Shown: positions 1 to 8,965 of the stretch, one piece after another
Numbering within the stretch: position 1 is the first letter of the stretch
How the letters are laid out: every line of letters begins with the position of its first letter
From: VAZQ01 sp963816745
GTDB taxonomy: Bacteria > Pseudomonadota > Alphaproteobacteria > Rhizobiales > Xanthobacteraceae
Reading direction: 5' to 3'
Assembly (NCBI GenBank): GCA_963816745.1
Contig: CAWFLQ010000013.1
Location: 124,001 to 188,000, forward strand
Length of the DNA: 64,000 bases
Program-made: the position numbers and the translations under genes
Notes under the pieces: model-generated
What the model was told of the DNA's origin: nothing
The model's input: the letters and a program-made list of their open reading frames with translations, nothing else
The model's database searches: none

Positions 1-1573
1 CGTTCGCCACTTCCGCGGCATCGAGCGCGGCGGCGAGCCGTTGCTCCTCGCCGTAGTAGCGTGCCCGGTCCCAGAAGCGCGGGCGTCCGATGCCGGTCGA
101 GCGGTGTTTGCCGATGATGTTGCCCTGCGCGTCCTCGCCCGTCATGTCGTAGACGAAAATGTCCTGGGTGATGATGACGTCGCCTTCCATCCCGACCACC
201 TCGGTGATGTGGGTGATGCGGCGCGATCCGTCGCGCAGGCGCGCGGCCTGCACGACGACGTCGACCGATCCGCACAGCATTTCGCGGATCGTGCGGGAGG
301 GAAGCGAATAGCCACCCATGGTGATCATGGACTCGATGCGCGACAGCGCCTCGCGCGGGCTGTTGGCGTGCAGCGTGCCCATCGAGCCGTCGTGGCCGGT
401 GTTCATCGCCTGCAGCAGGTCGAACGCCTCGGGTCCGCGCACCTCGCCCACGATGATCCGTTCCGGCCGCATGCGCAGGCAGTTCTTGACCAGGTCGCGC
501 ATGGTGATCTGACCCTCGCCTTCGAGGTTCGGAGGTCGGGTTTCCAGGCGAACGGTGTGCGGCTGCTGCAGCTGCAATTCGGCCGCGTCCTCGCAGGTGA
601 TGATGCGCTCGTCGTCGTCGATGAACTCGGTGAGGCAGTTGAGCAGCGTGGTCTTGCCGGAGCCGGTGCCGCCCGACACGATGGTGTTGATCCGGCAGCG
701 GCCGATGATCTTGAGGATGTCGGCGCCCTCGGGGGAGATGCTGCCGAACCTCACCAGCTGGTCGAGCCTGAGCTTGTCCTTCTTGAACTTGCGGATGGTG
801 AGCGCCGGGCCGTCGATAGCGAGCGGCGGCACGATGACGTTGACGCGGGAGCCGTCGGGGAGGCGGGCATCGCAGATCGGCGAGGATTCGTCGACCCGCC
901 GGCCGATCTGGCTGACGATGCGCTGGCAGATATTGAGCAGCTGCTGGTTGTCGCGGAAGCGGATGCCGGTCTTCTGAATCTTGCCTTTGACTTCGATGTA
1001 GGTCGTGCCGGAGCCGTTCACCATGATGTCGGCGATGTCGTCGCGCGCGAGCAGCGGCTCGAGCGGGCCATAGCCGAGCACGTCGTTGCAGATGTCGTCG
1101 AGCAGGTCTTCCTGCTCGGAGATCGACATCACGATCGCCTTGATCGCGATGATCTCGTTGACGATGTCGCGGATTTCCTCGCGCGAGGACTCGGCGTCGA
1201 GCTTGGCGAGCTGGGCGAGGTCGATCGCCTCGATCAGGGCGCCGAAGATCTGGCCCTTGACCTCGTAATAGGCCTCGGAATGCCGCGAGTCGGTGGCCGT
1301 GGGAGCAATCGGCGGCGAAGGCTCGTTGGGCAGGCTCGCGCGCTTGCTCGGTGCCGGTGCCGCCACGAGCGGAGCGCCGAGCCCGACGGACGGTATCGGC
1401 GAGCGGCCGGCGTCGCCGCCGTTCCCGGCGCTCGGCGCCGGCTGCGGCTCGCCGTGGGGCGCCGGAGACGGTGAGGGCGCTGCCGGTTGGGGCTGTGGCG
1501 CCTGTGCTGGAGCCGGCGCAACGGGCGCGGGCGCACGATTATCGGTTGCCGTAAGGGAACGCTTACCGAACAC
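1..1573 (-). CDS. cpaF: CpaF, Tad/Flp pilus assembly ATPase (3' end cut by window edge)
   Basis: Secretion ATPase of the VirB11/GspE family that powers Flp pilus assembly at the inner membrane. The minus-strand reading frame is open from the left edge to a GTG at 1573. It has a Pro/Ala-rich linker of about 80 residues, then the CpaF core with a Walker A motif (GGTGSGKTTLLN, coded near 640-680), an Asp box (RMRPERIIVGEVRG) and a His box (GSMGTLHANSPREAL). GGAG lies 9 nt before the GTG at 1573; an in-frame GTG at 1579 is only 3 nt from it, so 1573 is preferred. About 524 codons are visible, so only the extreme C-terminus should be missing. It is the last visible gene of the cpaBCDEF run, 56 nt after cpaE. 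Confidence 0.95.
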   Translation of the reverse strand, partial: MFGKRSLTATDNRAPAPVAPAPAQAPQPQPAAPSPSPAPHGEPQPAPSAGNGGDAGRSPIPSVGLGAPLVAAPAPSKRASLPNEPSPPIAPTATDSRHSEAYYEVKGQIFGALIEAIDLAQLAKLDAESSREEIRDIVNEIIAIKAIVMSISEQEDLLDDICNDVLGYGPLEPLLARDDIADIMVNGSGTTYIEVKGKIQKTGIRFRDNQQLLNICQRIVSQIGRRVDESSPICDARLPDGSRVNVIVPPLAIDGPALTIRKFKKDKLRLDQLVRFGSISPEGADILKIIGRCRINTIVSGGTGSGKTTLLNCLTEFIDDDERIITCEDAAELQLQQPHTVRLETRPPNLEGEGQITMRDLVKNCLRMRPERIIVGEVRGPEAFDLLQAMNTGHDGSMGTLHANSPREALSRIESMITMGGYSLPSRTIREMLCGSVDVVVQAARLRDGSRRITHITEVVGMEGDVIITQDIFVYDMTGEDAQGNIIGKHRSTGIGRPRFWDRARYYGEEQRLAAALDAAEVAN

Positions 1574-1629
1574 TGACACGTACTCCGACTGTCACTCTAC
1601 TCGAACCGTCACGCAACTACGGCCTCACG

Positions 1630-2892
1630 TCAGGCCGACCGTTTCATCAGCTTTCCGATCAATGGGCTCAGCAGGCTCGACTTTGCCTTCTTGGTGTCGA
1701 CGCGGCCGGTCAACGTCTGACCGATCTGGCGGAACATCTCGGCCGTGCGATGGGACGACGACAGCTCGGCGATCATCTGGCCGTTGTTGGCCGCGGTGCC
1801 GAAGATCTGCGGCTCGAACGGGATGATGGCCACCGGCTCGTCATCGAGCGCCTTGGCGAAATCGGCGGGCTTGATCTCCGGCCGCTTTGGAACGCCGACC
1901 TGGTTGAGGCAGTAGGACGGCCGATGGTCGTTCGGGCGCGCCGCCTTGAGCAGATCGAGCAGATTCTTGGCATTGCGAAGATTGGCGAGATCGGGCCCGG
2001 CGACGATCAGTATCTCGTCGGCGGAGATCAGCGTGCGCTTGGTCCAGCCGCTCCACTGGTGCGGAACGTCGAGCACGATGCAGGGCACGGTTGCGCGCAG
2101 CGAATCGAAGATCGAATCGAACGCCTCGGTCGCGAAGTCGTAGACCCGCTCGAGCGTGGCCGGGGCCGCCAGCAGGCTCAAGTGGTCCGTGCATTTCGAC
2201 AGCAGGCGGTCGACGAAGGCGGTGTCGACGCGGTCGGGAGAGAACACCGCGTCCGCGATGCCTTGCGTCGGATCCTGGTTGTAGTCGAGACCGGCGGTTC
2301 CGAAGCCGAGATCGAGGTCGGCGACGACGGTGTCGAGCTGGAGGTCGCGCGCAATCGCCCAGGCGACGTTATGGGCGATGGTGGATGCCCCGACTCCGCC
2401 CTTTGCCCCGATCACCGCGATGATGCGTCCGACCGGCTTGGCGTCGGGCGAGGAAAACAGCCCGCAGATCGAGCGCACGACGTCGATCGTGCCGACCGGC
2501 AACATCATGTAGTCGCTGATCCCGCGGCGCAGCAGCTCGCGATAGAGGATGACGTCGTTGTGCCGGCCGACGACGATCACGCGCGTGCCGGCATCGCAGC
2601 ACTCGGCGAGCGAGTCGAGGCCACCGAGGAGGTCGTCGCCCCGGCTCTCGGACTCGATCATGATGACGTTCGGCGTCGGCGAAGCGCTGTATGCTTCGAC
2701 CGCGGCGGTGATACCGCCCATCTGGATCTTCAGATGCGCCTTCGACAGGCGTCGATCCTCGCCGGCGGCCTGAATGGCGGCGGCGGTCTCGACGGTCTCA
2801 CAGAACGCCTGCACCGAAACGCGCGGTGCCGGCGCGATGTGCTCGTTGGCGCCGTGGGCGTCAACCGGTGGGTCTTGCGTTACGTTCGTCAT
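1630..2892 (-). CDS. cpaE: CpaE, Tad pilus localisation ATPase
   Basis: CpaE/TadZ-type protein that positions the Flp pilus machine at the cell pole. The 420 residues show an N-terminal receiver-like domain (about 25-145) followed by a MinD/ParA-type ATPase with the deviant Walker A GAKGGVGAST (about 162-171) and a second conserved Asp stretch (VVADLDLGFGTAGLD). Its ATG shares one base with the cpaD stop (TAATG), which indicates translational coupling. Length and order (cpaD-cpaE-cpaF) are standard for alphaproteobacterial tad loci. Confidence 0.94.
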   Translation of the reverse strand: MTNVTQDPPVDAHGANEHIAPAPRVSVQAFCETVETAAAIQAAGEDRRLSKAHLKIQMGGITAAVEAYSASPTPNVIMIESESRGDDLLGGLDSLAECCDAGTRVIVVGRHNDVILYRELLRRGISDYMMLPVGTIDVVRSICGLFSSPDAKPVGRIIAVIGAKGGVGASTIAHNVAWAIARDLQLDTVVADLDLGFGTAGLDYNQDPTQGIADAVFSPDRVDTAFVDRLLSKCTDHLSLLAAPATLERVYDFATEAFDSIFDSLRATVPCIVLDVPHQWSGWTKRTLISADEILIVAGPDLANLRNAKNLLDLLKAARPNDHRPSYCLNQVGVPKRPEIKPADFAKALDDEPVAIIPFEPQIFGTAANNGQMIAELSSSHRTAEMFRQIGQTLTGRVDTKKAKSSLLSPLIGKLMKRSA

Positions 2893-3653
2893 TATTTGCC
2901 AACGTTGCTGATCTTGGCCTTTTCCTTCTCGGGATCGGGTGTCGCGGTGGGCTCGCCGCGGTGATACTTGTCGAGCACGGTGGTGCGGCGCCCGGTGTAG
3001 GGCGGCACCTCGCCGCGCGGCTGAACCAGGTCGGCCTTGTTCTCGACCATGGCGGCGAGATTGCGCTGGGACGCGCAGCCGAGGTTCCAGTATTCGACGT
3101 TCTCGTTGTGCTCGCGATGGTAGCTAGGCCCGAGATCGTACGGCCAAAGACCGCAGGGGCCCGCGTCGGCCGTCATGGTCGGATAGCCGATCTTGAGGGT
3201 GCCGAACTTGGTGGGGTCGGTCGTTCGGTAGGGGCGCACGGCCACGGCGTTGGGCGGTACGCCGGCGGCGGTGAGGATCGCGCGCACCTCGCGCACGGCG
3301 TTGGCGGCCGCGACCTCGTTGCGCGTGCCCGTGGGCACATCGATGATCACGCCGCCGGTCGCCTCGCGCCGCCATTGAATGGCGAAGGCGAGCACATCGG
3401 CGCGCTGATCGCCGTTGAGCCCGCCGCGCTGGCTGCCGATGAACAGGTCGACCGTGCGCGGGCCTTCCTTGATGGCGATCGGATGCCGCAGGCGATAGTC
3501 GAACGCCGCGGGACTGCCGGCGACGTTATCGGGGAAGTAGCAGCCGCCGAGCGTCGCCGCGCAGCCGGAGATCGCCAACAGGCGGACGGCGGCCGCGCCC
3601 AGCGAGCGCGTCACGCCGCGCCTTTTCTCGACTGGTAGCGGAATGGGAGGCAT
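2892..3653 (-). CDS. cpaD: CpaD, Tad pilus lipoprotein
   Basis: CpaD-family pilus biogenesis lipoprotein, thought to act with the CpaC secretin in the outer membrane or periplasm. The 253 residues start with a basic stretch and a hydrophobic segment ending in lipobox-like sequence (ATLGGC), followed by the typical CpaD body (VDLFIGSQRGGLN; NLGCASQRNLAAMVENKADL). ATG 3653 is preferred because AGGAG lies 7 nt upstream; the frame extends 48 codons further 5', but into cpaC. It lies 22 nt after cpaC and overlaps cpaE by one base. Confidence 0.92.
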   Translation of the reverse strand: MPPIPLPVEKRRGVTRSLGAAAVRLLAISGCAATLGGCYFPDNVAGSPAAFDYRLRHPIAIKEGPRTVDLFIGSQRGGLNGDQRADVLAFAIQWRREATGGVIIDVPTGTRNEVAAANAVREVRAILTAAGVPPNAVAVRPYRTTDPTKFGTLKIGYPTMTADAGPCGLWPYDLGPSYHREHNENVEYWNLGCASQRNLAAMVENKADLVQPRGEVPPYTGRRTTVLDKYHRGEPTATPDPEKEKAKISNVGK

Positions 3654-3675
3654 CGATCGTCTCCTGGTGCGGTGT

Positions 3676-5154
3676 TCAGTCGAGAATGAAGCCGGGCCGA
3701 CCGTGGTAGACGACCTTCGGGTCGCCCTTGCCGGCCGGGGCATAGATGCGGTTGAACTTGCCGAGCAGGATGCTCGCCGGGTCGCTCGCGTCGGCATATC
3801 CGTCGTCCGGCCGGGACAGCTCCTTTTGCGCCACCGCCTTCACCACGTAAGGCGTGACGATGACCATGAGCTCGGTCTGCTTGTTGACATAATCGCGGCT
3901 CTTGAACAGCGCCCCCAGGATAGGTAGCTGCATCAAGCCCGGGAGGCCGTTGAGCTGCTGCTTGGTCTGCTCCGAGAGCATTCCGGCCATGGCGAGTGCG
4001 CCGCCCGACGGAAGCTCGACGGTGGTTTCGGCGCGCCGCGTCCTGATCGAGGGAACCGTAAAGCTGCTGTTGGCCGCGCCAACCAGAGTGAGCGCATTCT
4101 CCGTCGACAGCTCGGACACTTCGGTCAGAACCCGCAGACTGATGCGCCCAGCAGCCAGCACGACGGGCGTAAAGGCCAGGCTCACGCCGAACTTCTTCCA
4201 TTCAATCGAGTACTGGCAGGAGGAGAGCGTCGACCCTATGACTGCGGCAGTGCAGTTTGGCGGGCCAGGAACCGGAAACTCGCCTCCCACAAGGAAGTTT
4301 GCGGCTTCGCCGGAAATAGCGGTCAGGTTCGGCTCTGCGAGCGTGCGGATCACGCCAGCGCGTTCCATCGCGCGCAACGTGGCGCTGATCGACTTCCAGC
4401 TGCCGTGGATGAGGTTCTCCCTGACGAGAGCCTGGCCCTGGATCGGGAACGGATTGAAGTTCACGAAATCGAGCACCGCCGTGCCGAAGCCGACGCTGCC
4501 GTTGAGATCGACGCCGAGCTGCTTGATGATGTCGCGTTGCACCTCGGCGACGGTGACCTTGAGCATGACCTGGTCGCGACCGTGAACGTTGATGCCGTTG
4601 ACCACCTTTTTGCCGTCGTCGACGAGGCGCGAGGCGATATCGAAGGCCTGGTGCGCTTCGACCGGGCTCGTGACGTTGCCCGTGAGCACGACGCCCTCGC
4701 CGAGCGCCTCGACATGGATGTCCAGCCCCGGCAGCGCCTGCTTGATCGCCGCGCGCAACCCGTTGAGGTCGCGCTTCACGGCGATGTCGAAACCGGCGAG
4801 CTGCTGGCCCTCGGCATCGAAGAAGAACACGCTGGTCTGGCCGATCGCGGCCCCGATGATATAGGCGCGGCGTGTCGAGCGGACGACGGCGTTGGCGACC
4901 TTAGGATCGCCCACCAGTACATCCTTGATGTCGCGCGGCAGGTCGATCACCACCGACTTGCCGACGCCGAGCGAGACGTACTGGGAGCTCGCCTCGCTGC
5001 CCACCACCTTGATGACCGGTGTGCGCGGATCGACCGTCGCCGTCGGTGCCGGAGCGGCCCGGTCGGCGGCAGGCGCGCGCCCCGTGGCCGCGAGGCCAAG
5101 GGCGCCGGCCATCGCAACGAGCAGAGCAGTGCGGATCAGCGACGAGTTCCCCAT
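3676..5154 (-). CDS. cpaC: CpaC, Tad pilus secretin
   Basis: Type II/III-type secretin forming the outer-membrane channel of the Flp pilus. The 492 residues have a signal peptide, a pilus N-terminal domain (VSLGVGKSVVIDLPRDIKDV), a BON-like segment (about 140-200) and the C-terminal secretin domain with the conserved VPVLG-like region (GLMQLPILGALFKSRDY) and a beta-stranded end (TELMVIVTPYVV). The start at 5154 has AAGGG 8 nt upstream; an ATG five codons earlier has no such site. It sits between cpaB and cpaD on the same strand. Confidence 0.95.
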   Translation of the reverse strand: MGNSSLIRTALLVAMAGALGLAATGRAPAADRAAPAPTATVDPRTPVIKVVGSEASSQYVSLGVGKSVVIDLPRDIKDVLVGDPKVANAVVRSTRRAYIIGAAIGQTSVFFFDAEGQQLAGFDIAVKRDLNGLRAAIKQALPGLDIHVEALGEGVVLTGNVTSPVEAHQAFDIASRLVDDGKKVVNGINVHGRDQVMLKVTVAEVQRDIIKQLGVDLNGSVGFGTAVLDFVNFNPFPIQGQALVRENLIHGSWKSISATLRAMERAGVIRTLAEPNLTAISGEAANFLVGGEFPVPGPPNCTAAVIGSTLSSCQYSIEWKKFGVSLAFTPVVLAAGRISLRVLTEVSELSTENALTLVGAANSSFTVPSIRTRRAETTVELPSGGALAMAGMLSEQTKQQLNGLPGLMQLPILGALFKSRDYVNKQTELMVIVTPYVVKAVAQKELSRPDDGYADASDPASILLGKFNRIYAPAGKGDPKVVYHGRPGFILD

Positions 5155-5178
5155 GATCAGTCCCTTCAATCGTCACGT

Positions 5179-5967
5179 CTATTTGGCAGTGGTCGTAGTT
5201 GAGACGCCGAAGCGCACCACGTTGACGCCCCCTTGGCGTCCGCCGTCGTCGGTTGCGACCTCGGGCGTGTTGTTGCTGAAGTCGACGATGCTGCGGAGCG
5301 CGAGCGACAGCGTGCCGAGCTGGCGCGAGAGCGCGAGCGTCTCGGCTTGGCGCGGGCTGAGCTCGAGCGTCGCGGTCTTGCCGATCACCACGCGCTGGCC
5401 GCTCTTCTCCTCCACCGTCTGGTCGATCGCCAGCACGCGCACGTTGGCGAGAATGACCTCGCTGGTGTGAACCTCTACGCCGGCGCTCTTCTCCGCGGCC
5501 CGGTCGCGGCGCGAGAGAATCACGTCGACATGGTCGTTGGGCAGGATGAAGCCGCCGGCGCCGGTCTCGGGCGAAACCTCGACCGAGATCGCGCGCATGC
5601 CCGACGGCAGGATGGCCGCCATGTAGCCGCCGCCCGTGCCCTTGATCAGCTTGGATTCGCGGATCGGCTCGCCGGAGGCGAACGGCGCACGCGCGATCGA
5701 GCCCGCGAGTTGCTCGATGGCGTCCGGCCGATCGTTCTTGCGAACGAAGTTCGATCCGATGCCGGACGCAGGCCACAGCTGCCAGCGCATGTCCTGCGCG
5801 GTCACCGTGTTGCCCAGGCCGATATCGGAGCTGGCGATCAGAACCTCGGCGGTCTCCATCTGTGCGACCGGCGCCGGAGGCGGCGGATCCGATCGGCCGG
5901 CGAGCAATGCAGCGATGCCGCCGGCGACAACGGCGATGACGAGGACGATGATACGCGCGGGTTTCAT
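5179..5967 (-). CDS. cpaB: CpaB, Tad pilus assembly protein
   Basis: RcpC/CpaB family, a periplasmic membrane-anchored partner of the secretin. The 262 residues have an N-terminal membrane anchor (IIVLVIAVVAGGIAALLAG), a SAF domain (about 40-110, with AEVLIASSDIGLGNTVTAQD) and the RcpC C-terminal region (VILSRRDRAAEKS). ATG 5967 is chosen because it directly precedes the anchor and has AGGA 10 nt upstream; an extension of 17 codons is possible but lacks support. First gene of the cpaBCDEF run, with CtrA-type boxes in the upstream gap. Confidence 0.93.
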   Translation of the reverse strand: MKPARIIVLVIAVVAGGIAALLAGRSDPPPPAPVAQMETAEVLIASSDIGLGNTVTAQDMRWQLWPASGIGSNFVRKNDRPDAIEQLAGSIARAPFASGEPIRESKLIKGTGGGYMAAILPSGMRAISVEVSPETGAGGFILPNDHVDVILSRRDRAAEKSAGVEVHTSEVILANVRVLAIDQTVEEKSGQRVVIGKTATLELSPRQAETLALSRQLGTLSLALRSIVDFSNNTPEVATDDGGRQGGVNVVRFGVSTTTTAK

Positions 5968-6078
5968 ACTCTCACGTCCTAAACTCACGCTGCGGCCGCA
6001 CGCGGCCGCAGCTGCCAAACGAAGCCCCGACCGACACGTTGGTCGTGCATGTTGATTTCAGCAGGTAAAGGTGTAGGC

Positions 6079-6174
6079 ATGGTTAATGAGGCGTATCCAA
6101 ATCGAGTTAATAGTTCCTACCCGATCGGATTTCGCGCTCGGAACGAGTGCTTTAATTCGTTAATCGAGCGTTAA
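6079..6174 (-). promoter_or_regulatory. Probable CtrA binding sites upstream of cpaB
   Basis: Read toward cpaB, the 258-nt gap between cpaA and cpaB holds the exact half site TTAACCAT (6079-6086) and a full TTAA-N7-TTAA box (6160-6174), with further TTAA tetramers at 6106 and 6152. These match the consensus for the cell-cycle regulator CtrA, which is known to control pilus genes in Caulobacter. They lie about 110 and 200 nt before the cpaB start. Control by CtrA here is inference from the motif and the gene context. Confidence 0.6.
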
Positions 6175-6224
6175 GCGCCGGGCCGTTCGACGCCGATACG
6201 GTCGGCACGACGGCGAAGGGGCGG

Positions 6225-6731
6225 TCACATCCCGATCTTCGCCATCCACTCCGTCTGCGGATAGACGGCGAGGGCGGCGGCGGCGAGCGCAATGCCGTAG
6301 GGCACGCCGCCGTCCTTGCGGTGGAGCCGTTGCACCCACGGCTGCGCGGCCAGCCATCCCGGCAGCGGCGCCATGCGGAACTGGAGCAGCGCCAAGGTCA
6401 GCGCTCCGCCGAACAACGACGCATAGATGACATAGGCCAGAAGGTGGTCGAAGCCGAACCACAGCGCCGTAGCCGCCGCGAGCTTGGCGTCGCCGCCACC
6501 GATCCATCCGCACGAGAAGAAGGAGAACGTGACCGCGAGAACGAGGCAGGCCGCGCCCATATGCAAGAGGATATCGGTCACGCCCATGCCGCCGACAATC
6601 GCGAGCGCGAAGAAGCCGCCGATGAGGATCAGCGATACCCGGTTGGAGATGGTCATGGTCAGGAGATCGCTCGACGCAGCGAATGCCATCATCGCCGGAA
6701 ACAGCATCAGTCGGATCGCGTCGGCAACCAT
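6225..6731 (-). CDS. cpaA: CpaA, prepilin peptidase (A24 family)
   Basis: Membrane aspartyl peptidase that cleaves the leader of Flp pilins. The 168 residues are mostly hydrophobic, with the two catalytic-Asp motifs of the family: AASSDLLTMTISN near the N-terminus and GWIGGGDAKL in the middle. It is short, as usual for TadV/CpaA, lacking the methyltransferase domain. ATG 6731 is the third of three in-frame ATGs; those at 6737 and 6779 are alternatives and none has a strong ribosome site. It lies between flp1 and cpaB on the same strand. Confidence 0.92.
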   Translation of the reverse strand: MVADAIRLMLFPAMMAFAASSDLLTMTISNRVSLILIGGFFALAIVGGMGVTDILLHMGAACLVLAVTFSFFSCGWIGGGDAKLAAATALWFGFDHLLAYVIYASLFGGALTLALLQFRMAPLPGWLAAQPWVQRLHRKDGGVPYGIALAAAALAVYPQTEWMAKIGM

Positions 6732-6908
6732 GATCATCTCGTCACGCAAATATCGGCCGGACGTCTCGACGCCGGCCATGTGATCCCAGATCGCATGATC
6801 CTAGATTGCCGACCTTGCCGTTCGGTTAGCGCGGGCTGTTGCAACCGAGCAATTTCCGGAACAATCGGAACCGGGCGCGGAAGTTGGGGCCAACCGAAAA
6901 AAGCTGAC

Positions 6909-6935
6909 GCCCGCCGAAAGGTCATCTCGGCGGGC
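6909..6935 (-). terminator. Hairpin terminator downstream of flp1
   Basis: A 9-bp GC-rich stem (GCCCGCCGA at 6909-6917 with TCGGCGGGC at 6927-6935) is followed, on the minus strand and a few bases later, by six T residues. It lies about 105 nt after the flp1 stop and before cpaA, so it could limit read-through from the highly expressed pilin gene into cpaA. Confidence 0.5.
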
Positions 6936-7039
6936 GCCAATGCGCGGGTAAGTTTTCAGCAGCAATAAGCGGTGTTGCGGTGGCCCGTTATTCTAGTCGA
7001 ACACGACTCCACTTTGCCGAAAACGTTCCGTTTTGCGCC

Positions 7040-7201
7040 TTACTTGATCGCGGTCGCCACCGACGTGAACGCGAGGTTCAGGTTGGTGCCGAGCGTGCCG
7101 ACAACGGTGATGATCGCAACCGAGATGCCGGCGGCGATGAGGCCATATTCAATGGCCGTGGCGCCGGACTCGTCGCGAACGAAGCGCAGGAACTTCGACA
7201 T
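7040..7201 (-). CDS. flp: Flp pilin (major Tad pilus subunit)
   Basis: A 53-residue Flp/Fap pilin. A short basic leader ends in the prepilin processing region ESGATAIEYGLIAAGISVAI, in which the Glu-Tyr pair is typical of Flp pilins, followed by a hydrophobic helix. GGGAG lies 6 nt before ATG 7201. The product would be processed by CpaA, encoded next on the same strand, and polymerised by the cpaBCDEF machine. Confidence 0.93.
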   Translation of the reverse strand: MSKFLRFVRDESGATAIEYGLIAAGISVAIITVVGTLGTNLNLAFTSVATAIK

Positions 7202-7385
7202 GTGTAACTCCCTCATCCTGAGTACGTGTTGATCCTAGGCGGTGTGGCCCCCGCCGTATGTGTTTGTACCTATGATCTCTAAAAGGAACGTGTCCCGAAA
7301 GATTCAATTTGTCGCAATTTTACAAGGATTTAGGTAAAGCTGTCGGAGGGGTGATAAAGGCCCCGCCGGGCCCCAGGAATCCGAA

Positions 7386-7413
7386 AGGCTCCGGCAGTGA
7401 CCGGAGCCTTTTT
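7386..7413. terminator. Bidirectional hairpin terminator downstream of flp2
   Basis: A 9-bp stem, AGGCTCCGG with CCGGAGCCT (7386-7394 / 7401-7409), lies 28 nt after the flp2 stop. It is followed by five T on the plus strand and by three T on the minus strand. It should separate flp2 from flp1. Confidence 0.6.
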
Positions 7414-7440
7414 CGCAGGCAAGATGCGGCAAACCGGCCT

Positions 7441-7606
7441 TTATTTGATCGCGGTCTGAACGCTGGTGAAGGTGGTGTTGAGCTTCGAGCCGAGGCCCTG
7501 CACGACGGCGATGATGGCAACCGAGATGCCGGCTGCGATGAGGCCATATTCGATTGCGGTAGCGCCCGACTCGTCCTTCACAAAGCGCCGCACGAGAGTT
7601 CGTCAT
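7441..7606 (-). pseudogene. Second Flp pilin, interrupted by a +1 frameshift just after the start
   Basis: The frame ending at 7441 encodes a Flp pilin core (FVKDESGATAIEYGLIAAG, then a hydrophobic helix and TTFTSVQTAIK). The only ATG with a good ribosome site (GGAG, 6 nt before ATG 7606) is one base out of frame. Deleting one T at about 7597 gives the expected start M-T-N-L-V-R-R-F-V-K. A GTG at 7593 is in frame and would give 50 residues, but GGAG is then 19 nt away. So this is a real frameshift, a sequencing insertion, or a GTG-started pilin; sequencing error is plausible given five similar cases in the window. Confidence 0.75.
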
Positions 7607-8134
7607 GGTGAGCTCCATAGGTCCACGTAGCTGTCTGAGCGTTGTCCCGGGAGCCGTTGTGCCCGACCGAGCCGGAACCATGGCCCACGTTTAGGCAGCC
7701 GACCTTGCGGTGAGGTTAATATCCGCGATGAAAATCGGGGTCGCGGAGGCGAAATAGGCTGTAGTTAATGATCCATTTCTTCGGTATCTGGTTGGTTAAC
7801 AAAGAATTGCGATCAAGATATATTGGAGATTCTGCGTACTTGATATCACCAAAGCGTAAGAGAAAGAAATCTAATCACGAAATTACGGATCGAATACAAA
7901 GAAAATAATCGTATTAATTTGCGAGGCCGCTTAAGAACTGGCCGAGTCTCGCCGGCTCTGCTCCCGGGGTTGAATGGCGCCCGACGGGCCTGCCCAGCAG
8001 CAATCGGCCGGCTCGGCTACGGCGATACTTGGCCTCATCTTGCCCGCCTCCTTCACGGCATCTTAACCCTCAGGATCGATACCCGAACGGCCGCCCCCGT
8101 GGCCGCGCGTTCGTCAGTCGAGTTGTTGTGCGTC
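7607..8134. promoter_or_regulatory. AT-richer divergent promoter region (flp2 / membrane hydroxylase)
   Basis: About 530 nt without a convincing gene. The stretch 7690-7920 is clearly more AT-rich than its surroundings. On the flp2 strand it contains two TTAACC half sites of CtrA type (7714-7719 and 7794-7799) plus other TTAA tetramers (7764, 7914, 7931). This is likely the promoter region of the pilin genes and of the plus-strand gene at 8135. No hairpin or known riboswitch was recognised. Confidence 0.45.
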
Positions 8135-8965
8135 ATGCTCCAGGAAATCTCCGCGGTCGTTCACGGCATCGGCACGTCGCTCCTGACGGTCGTGCCGGTG
8201 TCGATCGCGCTCGGCGCTGCCTTCGCCGTGCTGTCCTTTTTCTGGGCCTGCAATCCGGGCCGCCCCTGGTGGCGCAAGCGCGAGCTTGTGACCGATCTCT
8301 GCTACTGGTTCTTCATTCCGCTGTTCGCGCGCTATCTGCGCATCGGACTCCTGGTGCTGGGGGCCGCGCTGCTGTTCGGCGTCACGACCGAGCAGGGGAT
8401 GATCGCGTTCTACGAGGACGGACACGGACCGCTCGCGCAGTTGCCGCTCTGGCTGCAGGCGGCGATCTTCCTCGTCGGCTCGGACGTCATGATGTACTGG
8501 CTGCACCGCGCGTTTCATCGCCACCCGCCGCTGTGGAAGTATCACGCGGTTCATCACTCGTCCGAGGACCTCGATTGGATATCGGCGGCGCGGTTCCACC
8601 CGATCAACCTCTTCCTCGGCAGCGTCGCGACCGACGTCGTGCTGCTGCTGGCCGGCATCTCGCCGAATGTGTTCGTGATCCTCGGGCCCTTCACGGTCGC
8701 ACATTCGGCCTTCGTGCACGCCAATCTGAATTGGACGCTCGGCCCATTCAAATACGTGATCGCGGGCCCCGTCTTCCATCGCTGGCACCACACCATGGCC
8801 GAGCGGGGCGGGGAGAAGAACTTCGCATCCACGTTCCCGGTCCTCGACCTGCTGTTCGGCACCTTCTATATGCCCAAGAACGAGCTGCCGGACGCCTACG
8901 GCATCGCCGATCCGGGCTTTCCCCCGAGCTTCGGCGGCCAGATGATCTATCCGTTCAAGCAGTGA
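8135..8965 (+). CDS. Fatty acid hydroxylase / sterol desaturase family membrane protein
   Basis: Integral membrane di-iron oxygenase family. The 276 residues have several hydrophobic segments and the His clusters of the family: HRAFHR, HAVHHSS and HRWHH. The substrate cannot be told from sequence; lipids are typical for the family. The start at ATG 8135 (MLQEIS) is chosen because sequence upstream of it is low-complexity and not membrane-like, though the frame runs 72 codons further 5'. It stands between the two pilus gene groups with no evident functional link. Confidence 0.85.
   Translation: MLQEISAVVHGIGTSLLTVVPVSIALGAAFAVLSFFWACNPGRPWWRKRELVTDLCYWFFIPLFARYLRIGLLVLGAALLFGVTTEQGMIAFYEDGHGPLAQLPLWLQAAIFLVGSDVMMYWLHRAFHRHPPLWKYHAVHHSSEDLDWISAARFHPINLFLGSVATDVVLLLAGISPNVFVILGPFTVAHSAFVHANLNWTLGPFKYVIAGPVFHRWHHTMAERGGEKNFASTFPVLDLLFGTFYMPKNELPDAYGIADPGFPPSFGGQMIYPFKQ

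Noticed and set aside
41..1474. Long plus-strand open frame (477 codons)
   Set aside because: It is the antisense shadow of cpaF; its product is Asp/Val/Arg-rich with no domain, while the minus strand gives perfect CpaF motifs.
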